A stretch of DNA of 64,000 bases from CAG-177 sp003514385 (GCA_051920445.1 JBPPLN010000002.1:124001-188000), one strand, 5' to 3'. Shown: positions 49,887 to 59,336, counted from the first letter of the stretch. Program-made: numbers and translations. Notes: generated by a model from the sequence alone, not told the origin.

Positions 49887-51689
49887 TTAAATTGAAAACA
49901 GAGCTTCGATTTCCTCATCGGAAAGAAGCTCGTAATCGGGTTCTGTATCTTCCATATCGGGAATGTCCTCTGCGGGGATTCCCGCAAGGGAAAGTGTGGC
50001 GACGGCGTGTTCCGTCCCGCCGTGTTCATAAGGCGCTGCGCCGCCGTCTGTGGTAAGTGATACATTCGGATGTTTTAAGATGTTGTATTTCTCATCCATA
50101 ATCGGCGGCTCTCCGCGGATAAATAAAAGAGCGTAACGGTTATCCAGCATACGCACCTCGTCGGGCGTCATCAGTTCGCGCCCGGAAATCTGATAGTTCG
50201 TACTGTAATTGCCGTTACGCCCCGACGATCTGCCGTAGGTGTTTGTGTCGATGGTCGCCTTGCCGAGAAGCTCCGATACATATTTGTGCGTAGATTGTTC
50301 GTTGCCGCCCAAGTAAAGAAACTCGTCGCAATTACCTAAAATGGATTCCCATTGCTTTTCAAACAAGGCCTTTAACTGCGCCAAATTTTGCAGGATAATC
50401 GAAACAAATACCTGCCTTGAACGCATAACGGACAGTATCTTGTCGAAATCATCCGGCAAGCTCACATTGGCGAACTCGTCCATCAGAAAATGGACGGGAA
50501 CGGGCAGACTGCCGCCGTGCTTGTGGTCGGCAAGGTAAAAGAGCTGTTGGAATAGCTGCGTGTATAGGATTGATACAAGAAAGTTGAACGAGGTATCGTT
50601 ATCGGGTATCAGCGCGAACAACGCCACTTTCTTTTCGCCTAAGCTGGGCAAATCCAACTCGTCCGCAGCGGTCAGCGCCGCAAGAGAGGACAGATTGAAT
50701 TTCTCTAAGCGAGCCGCCAAAGTGATCTGAATACTTTTCAAGGTCTTTGCCGAACCGGAATGATAGTCCTTGTAATACTTCACGGCGATATGCTCCGGGT
50801 CGCGCATTTCCAGCCGTTCAAAGAGCTCGTCCAGCGGTGAAGCGTATTCGTCTATGTCCTCTCTGACATCTGCGGCGCGCAGCATTTCCATAACCATTGA
50901 AAAATTCTGTTCATCGGGCGGCGCCTCATATTTGAGATAGAACACAAGCGCCAACAGAAGCATACTCGCCGCTGTGTCCCAAAAGGGATCGTTGGATTGA
51001 CTGCCTTTCGGCGTGGTACTCTTGAACAGATTTGTAACCAAGCGCTGCACATCGTTGTCGTCCCGCAAATAGACAAACGGATTGTAGCAATGGCTTTTCT
51101 CCATATTGAGCAAATCCAGCACCCGCACATCATAGCCCCTTTGAGCAAGCAGATAGCCCGTATCTCGCAGCATTTCGCCTTTCGGATCAAGCACCACATA
51201 ACTTGTTCCGTGGCTTGCGGCATTGGCGGCTTGGCATAGGTTCGGTTTTGCATAGAACCTTGTTTTTCCTGCGCCGCTTCCTCCCACAACTACGGTATTC
51301 AGAGAACGGCGGTGCTTTTTGCCGTCAAATCCCATACGGACATTTTGTGTGAGAATCTTATTTTCCTCCGGGTTTGCCGCCTGATATTTTTTGTTCACGG
51401 CTCTTGCATTGCCCCATTTTGCCGAGCCGTGTTCCTCACCCCTGCGGTAGTTGCGGCGGGAGGAAAGATATACGCCGATAGCAAGCCCGTACACGCAAAG
51501 CAAAACGAGGACAGTTTTCAGACTGTCCCCGCAAAGCTCTATTTTGAAGGGGTCGTTCATTGCCGCAGGAAACCGGGCAAGGATTTCGGGCAGTCCCCCG
51601 CCTGCGGCCGGGGCAATCAAAAGTCCCAGCCACACCACGGGGAGAATCCCGAACAGGCAAAGCACAAGAGGATTATTCCCGCGCTTCAT
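49887..51689 (-). CDS. VirD4/TraG coupling protein
   Basis: 600 residues. Two N-terminal membrane helices, Walker A VVGGSGAGKTRF and Walker B-like VHFLMDEFANV. Couples the relaxase-DNA complex to the secretion channel. GGAG site; the start is inside the end of the 63-residue gene. Confidence 0.96.
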   Translation of the reverse strand: MKRGNNPLVLCLFGILPVVWLGLLIAPAAGGGLPEILARFPAAMNDPFKIELCGDSLKTVLVLLCVYGLAIGVYLSSRRNYRRGEEHGSAKWGNARAVNKKYQAANPEENKILTQNVRMGFDGKKHRRSLNTVVVGGSGAGKTRFYAKPNLCQAANAASHGTSYVVLDPKGEMLRDTGYLLAQRGYDVRVLDLLNMEKSHCYNPFVYLRDDNDVQRLVTNLFKSTTPKGSQSNDPFWDTAASMLLLALVFYLKYEAPPDEQNFSMVMEMLRAADVREDIDEYASPLDELFERLEMRDPEHIAVKYYKDYHSGSAKTLKSIQITLAARLEKFNLSSLAALTAADELDLPSLGEKKVALFALIPDNDTSFNFLVSILYTQLFQQLFYLADHKHGGSLPVPVHFLMDEFANVSLPDDFDKILSVMRSRQVFVSIILQNLAQLKALFEKQWESILGNCDEFLYLGGNEQSTHKYVSELLGKATIDTNTYGRSSGRNGNYSTNYQISGRELMTPDEVRMLDNRYALLFIRGEPPIMDEKYNILKHPNVSLTTDGGAAPYEHGGTEHAVATLSLAGIPAEDIPDMEDTEPDYELLSDEEIEALFSI

Positions 51690-51864
51690 CGCGTCGTTTC
51701 TCCTTTTTTGTAGGCGCGTCGATTACTTTCAAAAGAACCTCGTCAACAATATCGGTGGGGCGTTCTTCTTCCAGCAGATCGTTTCGCATTTCGTTAAGGG
51801 CATTGATAACAACGCCATGTTCGTAGCGGTCGAGGGTCAGCACTCGTTTTTCTGTTCTTTCCAT
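51673..51864 (-). CDS. 63-residue conserved ICE protein, unknown
   Basis: Starts MERTEKRVLTLDRYEHGVVI, charged and helical, ends KKEKRRDEARE. AGGAGCG before ATG. Overlaps virD4 start by 17 bp, so translationally coupled. Confidence 0.75.
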   Translation of the reverse strand: MERTEKRVLTLDRYEHGVVINALNEMRNDLLEEERPTDIVDEVLLKVIDAPTKKEKRRDEARE

Positions 51865-51866
51865 AT

Positions 51867-52757
51867 TCAGCGCTCCTGTTCCGTATGGCGGGGCGATTTT
51901 TCTTTTTCCAGCGCTCTTGCCATTCGTGCGGAAATGTCGTAGGCGGTATCTCGGATTTCGGAAAGCTCGGTGCGGATTTCCTGCGGATCGTCGGTGCGGA
52001 GAAAATCAGCGGGATTCTCAAAACTGTAATCGCTCACATCAACGCCGAACTCTTTGCCGAGAATATACGAAACGCAATGCGCCTTAAAGCTCGCAGTTTG
52101 CGGGTCGTATTCTTCGCCGGTTTGAGCAAGCTCTGCTTGTGCCAATGCCTTTGATACCTCGCAGAACAGATCGTTTGCCTCCATTCCGCGGCAGACAAAA
52201 ATTGCCTCCTGTTCATGGTCGTACAGTGCGCCCAAACCGTCAGGCAATTCATCGACAGACTGAATCGGCACGGGCTTTTTGTAAATGAGCGCGCCGAGCA
52301 AAGCCCTTGCGTCGTGGGAAACGGGCGGCTGTGCTCTCATGCGGGAGGTGGTCTGTGAAATGTCATACACATGCTTGATGTTATACGACACGCCGATACT
52401 GCCGTCGTCGCGGGTGTATTCGCCGTTTGATTCTACGATCTTGATAGGATGGCCAAATTCCTGTCTTTTGATATACACGCCCTGATCGCGCCAAAAATCC
52501 TTGTCGCCCAGCCTGCGGGCGTCCGGCTTCGCCGCCAGAATCAACAAGGCGTTGGTAGCGGAATAGTGACGAAAATTCGCCTGCACATCCAGATATTCAC
52601 GGAACTTGCCGCCATCTGCGCAGACTTCCTCGGCGGTGGCGTCGGCAAGGGCGTACACCTCGTCACGCTCCGCCTTTTTCTTTGCCGCCCAAGCCTCTTT
52701 GTCAAAATCCTCGGCTTGCGGGGCGGGTTCAAAAATATCGTCAAAATTGTTGCTCAT
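51867..52757 (-). CDS. ArdC/LtrC-like antirestriction or ssDNA-binding protein
   Basis: 296 residues. N-terminal ArdC-like domain: EYLDVQANFRHYSATNALLI and KDFWRDQGVYIKR are typical. The usual downstream metallopeptidase HExxH is not seen. Probably coats incoming single-stranded DNA. GGAGCG site. Confidence 0.8.
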   Translation of the reverse strand: MSNNFDDIFEPAPQAEDFDKEAWAAKKKAERDEVYALADATAEEVCADGGKFREYLDVQANFRHYSATNALLILAAKPDARRLGDKDFWRDQGVYIKRQEFGHPIKIVESNGEYTRDDGSIGVSYNIKHVYDISQTTSRMRAQPPVSHDARALLGALIYKKPVPIQSVDELPDGLGALYDHEQEAIFVCRGMEANDLFCEVSKALAQAELAQTGEEYDPQTASFKAHCVSYILGKEFGVDVSDYSFENPADFLRTDDPQEIRTELSEIRDTAYDISARMARALEKEKSPRHTEQER

Positions 52758-52760
52758 AAA

Positions 52761-53582
52761 TCATCGCTCCTTTACTTTTTTGCTCTTTTTTCGGGACGGC
52801 TGCTTGTGGGCAGTCGTCTGCTGCTTTGCTGGCTTTTGGGAAACGGTGGGTTCTTCGTTTTTGGTCGCCGCCTCTTGCTGTTTCGCCTTGATTTCCCGCA
52901 GTTCTTCACGGACAGAGGGGCGTTCTTCGGGCGGTTTAACAGTACCCTCGGCGGTTCTGCTTTGCTTCTTTGAGGTAGGCGCGGACGGATGGGATTTCTC
53001 CGCCGCTGTCCCAAAAGACGCGGTTTTTTCCGCTTCGGGATTTGCCGCTGTGCGCTCGCCCTTTTTCACGGGCGCACCCATCAGATCGTCAAGCAGTCTG
53101 TCGTCCGCTTCTTTGTCGGGTTTCTCCTGTTCGGGTACAGAGGGGGCAGCAGATTTTTCGGTTTTGGATTTTTCAATATCCCGTTTGATAGAAACGGTAT
53201 CGACCGCAGCCAGCTTGAAGCGTTCTACAATGCGGTTGATCTTAGAAGCGTCCTCGGCACGCACCATAATATCCACCATGCCGTCTGCGGATTTTTCTTT
53301 GCCCCGCAGAGCGCAGTAAACTACGCCGTAGCGTTTCGCCTCGGTAGCAAACTGTTTCAAATGTTCCTCTCCGACGGTAAAAACTTTCAGTTCCTTTCCA
53401 CTTTTGAGCATGGCGGTTAAACGCTGGCGACCTTTGGTCTTGTTTTTGTCCCTGTTTTTCAGCACAGCGTAAATCATGGCGGCGATATTCTTTGCCGCCG
53501 AGCCGGTCAGCTTTAAGGCGACTTCCGTACCCTCCAAGCTGATCCTTACGATCTGTTCCGCTGCGTCACCGGAATTGTACAT
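52761..53582 (-). CDS. PcfB-family (DUF3801) relaxosome protein
   Basis: 273 residues. The N-terminal ~130 residues (ISLEGTEVALKLTGSAAKNI) are the PcfB/DUF3801 domain; the C-terminal half is a Lys/Glu/Pro-rich disordered tail. PcfB is an accessory factor of relaxase-coupling protein interaction. Overlaps the relaxase gene end by 17 bp. Confidence 0.88.
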   Translation of the reverse strand: MYNSGDAAEQIVRISLEGTEVALKLTGSAAKNIAAMIYAVLKNRDKNKTKGRQRLTAMLKSGKELKVFTVGEEHLKQFATEAKRYGVVYCALRGKEKSADGMVDIMVRAEDASKINRIVERFKLAAVDTVSIKRDIEKSKTEKSAAPSVPEQEKPDKEADDRLLDDLMGAPVKKGERTAANPEAEKTASFGTAAEKSHPSAPTSKKQSRTAEGTVKPPEERPSVREELREIKAKQQEAATKNEEPTVSQKPAKQQTTAHKQPSRKKSKKVKER

Positions 53583-54984
53583 GGTCGGTTTTCTCCTTTC
53601 TTTCAGGTTGATTGTCCTTGCGGACAGCTTTGATTTTTTCCTTGATAACGCCGGAGCGTTCGGCTATACCGTCACATAAAACCGCCTCCCGTCTAAGTGC
53701 GGCCAGTTCCTTTGACAATGCGGATATTTGTTCTTTTATCTCCGCCGCCTTTTCGGGGTCTGCTTTGACCGCCGCTGTCCGCTGTAATTTGTAAAGCTGT
53801 TTTCGCTCGTCGGTCAGGGCAGAAATTTTGTCTTTCACACCGTCACGGTATGAAAAAAGCTGCTCGGAGGTATCAATGCGATACTTTACAAGCAACCTTG
53901 TTTCGGCGGTGATGGTGTCCAGCTTTCGCAAGTCCTCACGCAAGAGGAAATGAAGCCGCCTGTTTTGTTTCGGTTTGTTTTCCGGGAAGATCCCCAGCAG
54001 ATAGCAGTAGTGGAAATACAGCGCCCGAAACCCTGTAATCTTGCGGGTTTTATAAAAGCTGCCGATCAGCCGTACCCGCAAAACCGTTCGGGACGGTGCG
54101 GACGGTTTCCTTTCAGCTTTTGTCTGCGATAAAATCCGTCTGCGGATATTTTCAATCGAATAGTCCTCGCCGAAATTCCGTATCAGTCTTACAAAACGCT
54201 CTTTGCCCGGCGGTCTGACCGAAATATCCTTGCCGATTTTTACCTCATAGCCTTTCTTTCGGAGTGTATCGAAAAACTGCCGTTCGGTCATTGACTGACG
54301 GATTGCTTCGTCGATGTCGGCGCGTATCAGCCCCCGCCAAGTGGGGCGCTGTTCCTGCTCGGCGCGCCATTCGCCGTACTGCTTGGATTTCCCGTACTGC
54401 GGATTTTCAATCACCGATAGACGGTACTCACGGCAAAGCTCGTCGGAAACGGTCTGCATATCGTGATAATCCTTTTTAGTGCGGTGATACTTGATCCCGT
54501 CTACAAAGGACACCGTATTCAGCACAAAATGATTGTGCAGGTGATTTTCTTTGTCAAGGTGGGTCGCCACAATCACCTGATAACGGTCGCCCCACAAACG
54601 GGCGGCGAGCTTCATTCCGATCTCGTGCGCCGTTTCGGGCGTGACCTCGCCGGGAGCAAAGGATTGATACCCGTGGTAGGCCACCGTCCCGTTCTCCTTG
54701 CCGAACCGCTTTTTTACCGCAAGCATTTCGTCGCGGGCGGTAGCGGGAGAGCAGTTGATCCACGATACAAAGCGGTGAACGACGGTACAATCCTCGTTTT
54801 CGGCCTGCTGTGTTTTTTCTGAATTGACGGCATATCGGATAACATCGGAAAGCTCCCGTCCGTCTCGCTCGGTCATATCTTCCTCCGTGTAAAATTTGGG
54901 ATTGGTCGTTTTGTCGGGATTCTCCACATAGATAACGACTTTTCCAAGCCAGCCCTTTACACGCCAGATAGATGTTGTAGCCAT
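53566..54984 (-). CDS. relaxase (MobA/VirD2 family)
   Basis: 472 residues. N-terminal relaxase domain with THLDKENHLHNHFV, the HxDxxxxHxH metal motif, and YRLSVIENPQYG; candidate catalytic Tyr near the N-terminus. The C-terminal half is coiled coil. Nicks oriT and pilots the strand. Coupled to MobC, whose stop lies 4 bp before the ATG. Confidence 0.94.
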   Translation of the reverse strand: MATTSIWRVKGWLGKVVIYVENPDKTTNPKFYTEEDMTERDGRELSDVIRYAVNSEKTQQAENEDCTVVHRFVSWINCSPATARDEMLAVKKRFGKENGTVAYHGYQSFAPGEVTPETAHEIGMKLAARLWGDRYQVIVATHLDKENHLHNHFVLNTVSFVDGIKYHRTKKDYHDMQTVSDELCREYRLSVIENPQYGKSKQYGEWRAEQEQRPTWRGLIRADIDEAIRQSMTERQFFDTLRKKGYEVKIGKDISVRPPGKERFVRLIRNFGEDYSIENIRRRILSQTKAERKPSAPSRTVLRVRLIGSFYKTRKITGFRALYFHYCYLLGIFPENKPKQNRRLHFLLREDLRKLDTITAETRLLVKYRIDTSEQLFSYRDGVKDKISALTDERKQLYKLQRTAAVKADPEKAAEIKEQISALSKELAALRREAVLCDGIAERSGVIKEKIKAVRKDNQPERKEKTDHVQFR

Positions 54985-54988
54985 CGTG

Positions 54989-55318
54989 TTACTTCATCGG
55001 GCGGGGCAGGATAACCGCCTCGGTGATTTTCTTAATAGCCGTATCGATCTTGCGGCAGGCCTCGTCATACCTCTGCACATCCAGCACATTCAGAGTGTGC
55101 GCCTTAACCGCAATCTGATTGAGATTGTTACCGATCCCGTGGAGCTCCCTCATCATAGCGTAGTAATCGGGCGGCGGAGCGTCCTGCGGTTCAAGACCGT
55201 TTACCAAGTGCCGCAAATACGCCTCACGGGAAAGACCGCTGCGTTTGACTTTTTTTTGAAACGCCTCGGCTTCCTTTTTATCCAGCCAGAATTGAATGTG
55301 AACATTGCGTTTTCTCAT
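54989..55318 (-). CDS. MobC-like mobilisation protein
   Basis: 109 residues: ribbon-helix-helix-like VHIQFWLDKKEAEAFQKKVK then SGLSREAYLRHL, and the MobC helix ELHGIGNNLNQIAVKAH. Binds oriT and helps the relaxase. Start overlaps the methyltransferase stop by 4 bp. Confidence 0.92.
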   Translation of the reverse strand: MRKRNVHIQFWLDKKEAEAFQKKVKRSGLSREAYLRHLVNGLEPQDAPPPDYYAMMRELHGIGNNLNQIAVKAHTLNVLDVQRYDEACRKIDTAIKKITEAVILPRPMK

Positions 55319-56697
55319 ATGCCCTCCTTGTTCAGTTCATTTTGAATTTCGACGATCCGTTTGCCGACAGCGTACACAACGGGGATTGTCACGCCGTTGC
55401 CTGCCTGCTTGTAAAGCTGGGCGTCGGAATTGACGGCGGCCGCCTTATCAAACATTTCATCGGAAAAGCCTTGCAGCCGCCAGCACTCACGGGGCGTCAG
55501 CTTGCGGATTCGTCCGCAGCCAAGCGGTATTTTCGGTTTATTTTCGGATTTGCTTTTATCCGCGTTTGCCGCTTGCTTTACGGGTAAAGCGTGTTCGCAG
55601 GAATCGCAGGCGCAGAGGTAAACGCCGTGTTTGTCCTGCGTGTTCAGGCAAAAGGCGGGTTCGCCGCACTCCTTGAAACGGCGGCCGTTCTGTCTCTTAT
55701 TCTCACGGTCGGGGGTGAGTACAGCGCGGCAGCCGTAAAAAACGCCGGAGCTTTCGCCACGGTTGCTTACCCCAATTTTGTTGTAGCCTGCGATCAGGCA
55801 TTTGGTGTAATCCTGTTCCCGTATTTTCGCCTCGCCTCGTTTTAGCTGAATCAAAGCTGTTTTCTCGGTGCGGTCAGGACAATCGGCGCTCATACAAAGC
55901 ACGCCCGAATTATCAGCGCTGCGGTTGCCGATCCCGCTGTCATACCTTGCTTTGATACAGCGGGCGTGTTCCGTCAGCTTGGGATTGCCTTTGCACAGAT
56001 CGATGAAATACATTCCCGTCCTGCCTGCAAAACCGCCTCCTTCGCTCATCAGCGTGCAGCTTACTCCTGCAGGGTCGTAAACGCGCTTACCCTGTGTGCC
56101 ACCGATTAACTGTATAAGAGCCTTGCCGTCGCCTGCGGTGACAGGAAATATTTTTCGTCCACCTCCGGCTCTAAAATGTCGATAAGCGACAAGGTAGATT
56201 CGTTCCCTGTTTTGCGGAACGCCGTGGAAGCGTGAATTAAGCAGTCCGTACTCGATATGATAGCCGATTTCGGCCAACGAATTGAGAACGGCCGCAAAGT
56301 CCCATCCCCGATTAACGGAGAGCAGATTTTTAACATTTTCAAGGACAAGCCATTCGGGTCTATCTTCGGTTTTTGTGCCTTTGAGCAGTCTAATGATTTC
56401 AAAAAAGAGAGAGCTTCGTTCTCCGGCAAGCCCTCTTTGCCGGCCAGATACAGAAATGTCCTGACACGGGAATCCGTCCGCCCAGAGGTTGACCCTCGGC
56501 AGATCGGCGGGGTCGATTTTGGTAATATCTTCTCCATACCATTCGTCCTCCTGTATATCGTGTATGGCGCGGTAGCTGCGGTCTGCGAATTTATCTATTT
56601 CGCAGTGGCCTTTACAAACCATTCCGCAAAGCTCAAAGCCCTTGCGGAAACCGCCCACGCCGCTGAAAAAATCCAGAAATGTCATCGGTTCATTCAT
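55315..56697 (-). CDS. DNA (cytosine-5) methyltransferase
   Basis: 460 residues. FLDFFSGVGGFRKG (motif I), GFPCQDIS (catalytic Cys), ENVKNL (motif VI) and QNRERIY. A Cys-rich insert CACDSC lies before motif IX/X. Probably modifies element DNA to avoid restriction. Starts at ATG 56697 which overlaps the DUF3789 stop; the extension to 56868 covers that gene and is rejected. Confidence 0.95.
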   Translation of the reverse strand: MNEPMTFLDFFSGVGGFRKGFELCGMVCKGHCEIDKFADRSYRAIHDIQEDEWYGEDITKIDPADLPRVNLWADGFPCQDISVSGRQRGLAGERSSLFFEIIRLLKGTKTEDRPEWLVLENVKNLLSVNRGWDFAAVLNSLAEIGYHIEYGLLNSRFHGVPQNRERIYLVAYRHFRAGGGRKIFPVTAGDGKALIQLIGGTQGKRVYDPAGVSCTLMSEGGGFAGRTGMYFIDLCKGNPKLTEHARCIKARYDSGIGNRSADNSGVLCMSADCPDRTEKTALIQLKRGEAKIREQDYTKCLIAGYNKIGVSNRGESSGVFYGCRAVLTPDRENKRQNGRRFKECGEPAFCLNTQDKHGVYLCACDSCEHALPVKQAANADKSKSENKPKIPLGCGRIRKLTPRECWRLQGFSDEMFDKAAAVNSDAQLYKQAGNGVTIPVVYAVGKRIVEIQNELNKEGI

Positions 56698-56807
56698 TTG
56701 TAGTCGTCCTTTCCTTGCAGGCGGTTGATCTGCAACAGGCACATAATCACAATACCGATACAGCCGCCGAGCATAGTTCCGATGATAAAAAAGAGCAGTT
56801 CGCTCAT
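56694..56807 (-). CDS. DUF3789-type 37-residue membrane peptide
   Basis: MSELLFFIIGTMLGGCIGIV then a short hydrophobic stretch and basic end (NRLQGKDDYK). One membrane helix. GGAGG 8 nt before the ATG. Its stop overlaps the methyltransferase start. Typical DUF3789 peptide of Clostridia ICEs. Confidence 0.85.
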   Translation of the reverse strand: MSELLFFIIGTMLGGCIGIVIMCLLQINRLQGKDDYK

Positions 56808-56819
56808 ACCATACGCCTC

Positions 56820-56999
56820 CTTTCAGCGCATAAAAATATCGCCCTCCGTTTGTAACGGGGACGAGCAAAATTAAGGGTTTCAGGGGCTACCCCTGACAAG
56901 GTTTTGCCTTTGTGGTATCACAAAGGCGATGCTTGCTGGCTGGTACATCGCATGGCGTTCGTCCCATCGGCCGAACATTTTGCCACCGACTGAAAAAAT
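56820..56999 (-). other. non-coding hairpin region, candidate oriT
   Basis: 180 bp without a gene, just upstream of the mobC-relaxase operon. It contains TCAGGGG-CTA-CCCCTGA (56880-56896, perfect) and GCCTTTGTG-GTAT-CACAAAGGC (56906-56927, perfect), plus smaller inverted repeats. Hairpins next to a nick site are typical of origins of transfer; the nick itself is not identified. Confidence 0.5.
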
Positions 57000-57401
57000 T
57001 CAGCGTTCATGCTCACGCTGCGGATTGAACGGGATTCCGATGAGCTTTCCGTTCAGCCTTGCCAAGTGTTCGGGATAGCGGAACATTTTAGTATAGCGGG
57101 CAATCTGTTCATCGGAAAGACTGTCAAAGCTCTCGCCCCGGCAGTCACATATAAAAGCGGGGCCGAAAATGAAATCGACCATAACGCCGTCCTTGTTTTT
57201 TACGCTTCGGTTTGGCAGCATACCGTTGATCTTTCCCTCGTCGTTGCAGACAATACACACCTGTTCCTCAAAGGGGTAAAAGGGTTCAATCAGTCCGTCA
57301 ACGGCATTTTGCAAATCTTCAATAGAAGTGCCGATTTCAGCGGTGCGGGCAAGTTTACCCGGTTCCAGCAGTACAACCTTGATTTTCTTTTCCTCACTCA
57401 T
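57000..57401 (-). CDS. DUF3846-family protein
   Basis: 133 residues: KVVLLEPGKLARTAEIGTSI then NDEGKINGMLPNR match DUF3846. Conserved in phages and ICEs, function unknown. GAAAGGAG site. Confidence 0.85.
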   Translation of the reverse strand: MSEEKKIKVVLLEPGKLARTAEIGTSIEDLQNAVDGLIEPFYPFEEQVCIVCNDEGKINGMLPNRSVKNKDGVMVDFIFGPAFICDCRGESFDSLSDEQIARYTKMFRYPEHLARLNGKLIGIPFNPQREHER

Positions 57402-57416
57402 AGCGGAAATCTCCTT

Positions 57417-57611
57417 TCAGCGTTCATAATCACGGCTTCGCTCATTTGACCTTGCGGAGAAATCTACGCCGACAAAGGAATCCGCGTCGAGGATATATTC
57501 GCTGTCATTCCAGCGGGCTTCGACCATTGCTTCGGCTTCCGCTTTGGAATTTGCCTCAATCTCTACCGTCTTTTGCAATGTTTCGGTAATTGTTACTGCA
57601 TAGGTTTTCAT
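57417..57611 (-). CDS. DpnD/PcfM-family small protein
   Basis: 64 residues, MKTYAVTITETLQKTVEIEA then NSKAEAEAMVEARWNDSEYIL. DpnD/PcfM family, beta-alpha fold. Has its own AAAGGA ribosome site at 8 nt, although the frame is open into the XRE gene upstream. Confidence 0.85.
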   Translation of the reverse strand: MKTYAVTITETLQKTVEIEANSKAEAEAMVEARWNDSEYILDADSFVGVDFSARSNERSRDYER

Positions 57612-57920
57612 CGTTTGTTTCCTTTCTTCATTTAAAAATGTTGTTCCGTATTCATCTTCCAGCGCTGATAACAGGCTGCTCAATTCTTCGGCATTTCTAA
57701 TACGAGGGACGGCAAGCGCCGAGGGAGTAATATCAAGCGCCTGCGCCATACGGCACAGCAATTCGTGTTTCGGCGTTCTCGTGCCGGATTCGTACTGCGC
57801 AATTCGTATGTCGGCGTTCTCCTGCGGGAAACCAACCGCCACGCCTAACGCCTTTTGCGTCAACCCGCACGAAATACGGAAACGCCGTATTCTCATGCCC
57901 GTATTCATTAAATCGCCCAT
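57417..57920 (-). CDS. XRE regulator read through into DpnD/PcfM
   Basis: The N-terminal ~70 residues are a helix-turn-helix (MRIRRFRISCGLTQKALGVA, YESGTRTPKHELL). The frame then runs without a stop through EDEYGTTFLNEERKQT into the DpnD/PcfM protein. A T5 run (ACATTTTTAAATG) sits where a stop would appear with one T fewer, so the fusion may be a single-base indel. Start ambiguous: ATG 57920, or ATG 57908 overlapping the TAA of a five-codon ORF whose ATG has the best spacing to AAGGAG. Confidence 0.65.
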   Translation of the reverse strand: MGDLMNTGMRIRRFRISCGLTQKALGVAVGFPQENADIRIAQYESGTRTPKHELLCRMAQALDITPSALAVPRIRNAEELSSLLSALEDEYGTTFLNEERKQTMKTYAVTITETLQKTVEIEANSKAEAEAMVEARWNDSEYILDADSFVGVDFSARSNERSRDYER

Positions 57921-57921
57921 T

Positions 57922-58890
57922 TCATCGTTCTTTGCTCCTTTCTTTTCGCTTGGTAACGGGAAGTCCGAGCCGCATACATAAACAATCGTTGTAATCCTTG
58001 CCCTGCGGGGGCGGTTGAATTGCCACCTTAACCGCGTATCTTTGGGACAGCAGCGTTTTAATCGTGTCTGCGGCGATCCGTCCCGTATAGTCGTTATCCA
58101 GCCGCAAGACCGCTTTTCGGATATGGGGATAGTCCGCAAGATACTGAACAAGGGCGGCGGGCAGGCTGCTTTCCTCAATCTTTGCTTTCGGCTTATACAC
58201 GCCTGCAAGGGAGAGCAGGTTTTCTCGCCGCCAGTCCTTGCCGTCCAGCTTTTGCATTGTCCCGTAGGACAGCAAATCTACCGCCGATTCAAACAGATTC
58301 AGCGTGTCGCTCTGTGCTTCTGCGGAAATCCCAAAGGAATACCGCTTGTCGCTGCCGTTTGCGTCTCCGATAAAGTCTGTACCGATACCGCGCAGATTGG
58401 CATAGCGGGGCTTGCCGTCCAGATCCTGCCCGACGAACACAGCGTTGTAATGGGGATAGCTTTCATACAACCGTCCTGTGCTGATACAGAAGTCGATCAA
58501 CTCATAGTCGATTCCCCGCCCATGCAGATATTCCACGGCGTGGGCGGCGCAGCGGTTCGCTTTTGGCAAAAGCAAAACTTTTTCTTTCGGCTTGCTCGGC
58601 GCGGGGGAATAGGTCGGCGGCAACACCGCGACATTTCCCATAATCGTTTCCACCGCCTGCGTAAAGGGCATTTCTTTGACCTTGATGAGATAGTCCAGCG
58701 CCGAATAACCGCCGATCCCACGGGAAAACCAGCACCATTTTCCGTTGGAAATCTTCAAGCTGTCATGCTCTCGGGTGCAGTAGGTGTTACCGCCGAAATG
58801 AACAAGCTCCTGCGGCTCATAATTTTTAAGATAGGTCAGCAAGTCCATTTCACGGGCTTTCTCCACCACCTCCGGCGGGATATATGGCAT
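57922..58890 (-). CDS. DUF3991/Toprim primase-like protein
   Basis: 322 residues. N-terminal DUF3991-like region with possible zinc ligands (YCTREHDSLKIS), then a Toprim domain: LFESAVDLLSY (Glu) and LRLDNDYTGR (Asp-x-Asp). Likely primes or processes element DNA after transfer. GGAGGTG site. Confidence 0.88.
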   Translation of the reverse strand: MPYIPPEVVEKAREMDLLTYLKNYEPQELVHFGGNTYCTREHDSLKISNGKWCWFSRGIGGYSALDYLIKVKEMPFTQAVETIMGNVAVLPPTYSPAPSKPKEKVLLLPKANRCAAHAVEYLHGRGIDYELIDFCISTGRLYESYPHYNAVFVGQDLDGKPRYANLRGIGTDFIGDANGSDKRYSFGISAEAQSDTLNLFESAVDLLSYGTMQKLDGKDWRRENLLSLAGVYKPKAKIEESSLPAALVQYLADYPHIRKAVLRLDNDYTGRIAADTIKTLLSQRYAVKVAIQPPPQGKDYNDCLCMRLGLPVTKRKERSKER

Positions 58891-58917
58891 ACTTTTTCAC
58901 CTCCGTTCTAAATAGAA

Positions 58918-58956
58918 ATAGCCGAGGGGCTTTCTAAGTGAAAACCTCTCGGCTAT
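58918..58956 (-). terminator. hairpin before the Toprim gene
   Basis: ATAGCCGAGg / CCTCTCGGCTAT, strong stem; on the minus strand followed by TTTCTATTT. May end transcription from the upstream block or act as attenuator. Confidence 0.6.
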
Positions 58957-59006
58957 GTAAAAAACGGCACAGGTTATCTCTGTACCGCTTTCATCGGATA
59001 TTCATT

Positions 59007-59336
59007 TTACAGTGCGCCGACCTTTTTCAGATAGGAAATGCAGTCGGTATGTCCTCTGAAATAGAGCCGTTGGCGCTCCATGTCGTCGAGCCTGAACCGC
59101 AAACGAAAATACTCGGTCAAAACTCCGTGTTCCTCGGCGCTCAAAGAAATTTCGCCGTTGCCGTCTATCACCTTTCGGATAAACGGATTATTTTCTTTCA
59201 GCCTCAAAATTTGCTGATACAGTGCATTGTATTCTTCGTCCGTTTCTCTGAAATCGGAAATCGCCTCGTCCTCAATCTCGGCAAAGGATTCTTCGATCCG
59301 CTGCGCCAAATCAGTATAAGAGCTGTTGTCGCTCAC
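59007..59336 (-). CDS. 109-residue conserved ICE protein, unknown
   Basis: Acidic and helical: DLAQRIEESFAEIEDEAISD, later RFRLDDMERQRLYFRGHTDC. GTG start behind GGAAGTGA. No recognised domain. Confidence 0.7.
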   Translation of the reverse strand: MSDNSSYTDLAQRIEESFAEIEDEAISDFRETDEEYNALYQQILRLKENNPFIRKVIDGNGEISLSAEEHGVLTEYFRLRFRLDDMERQRLYFRGHTDCISYLKKVGAL

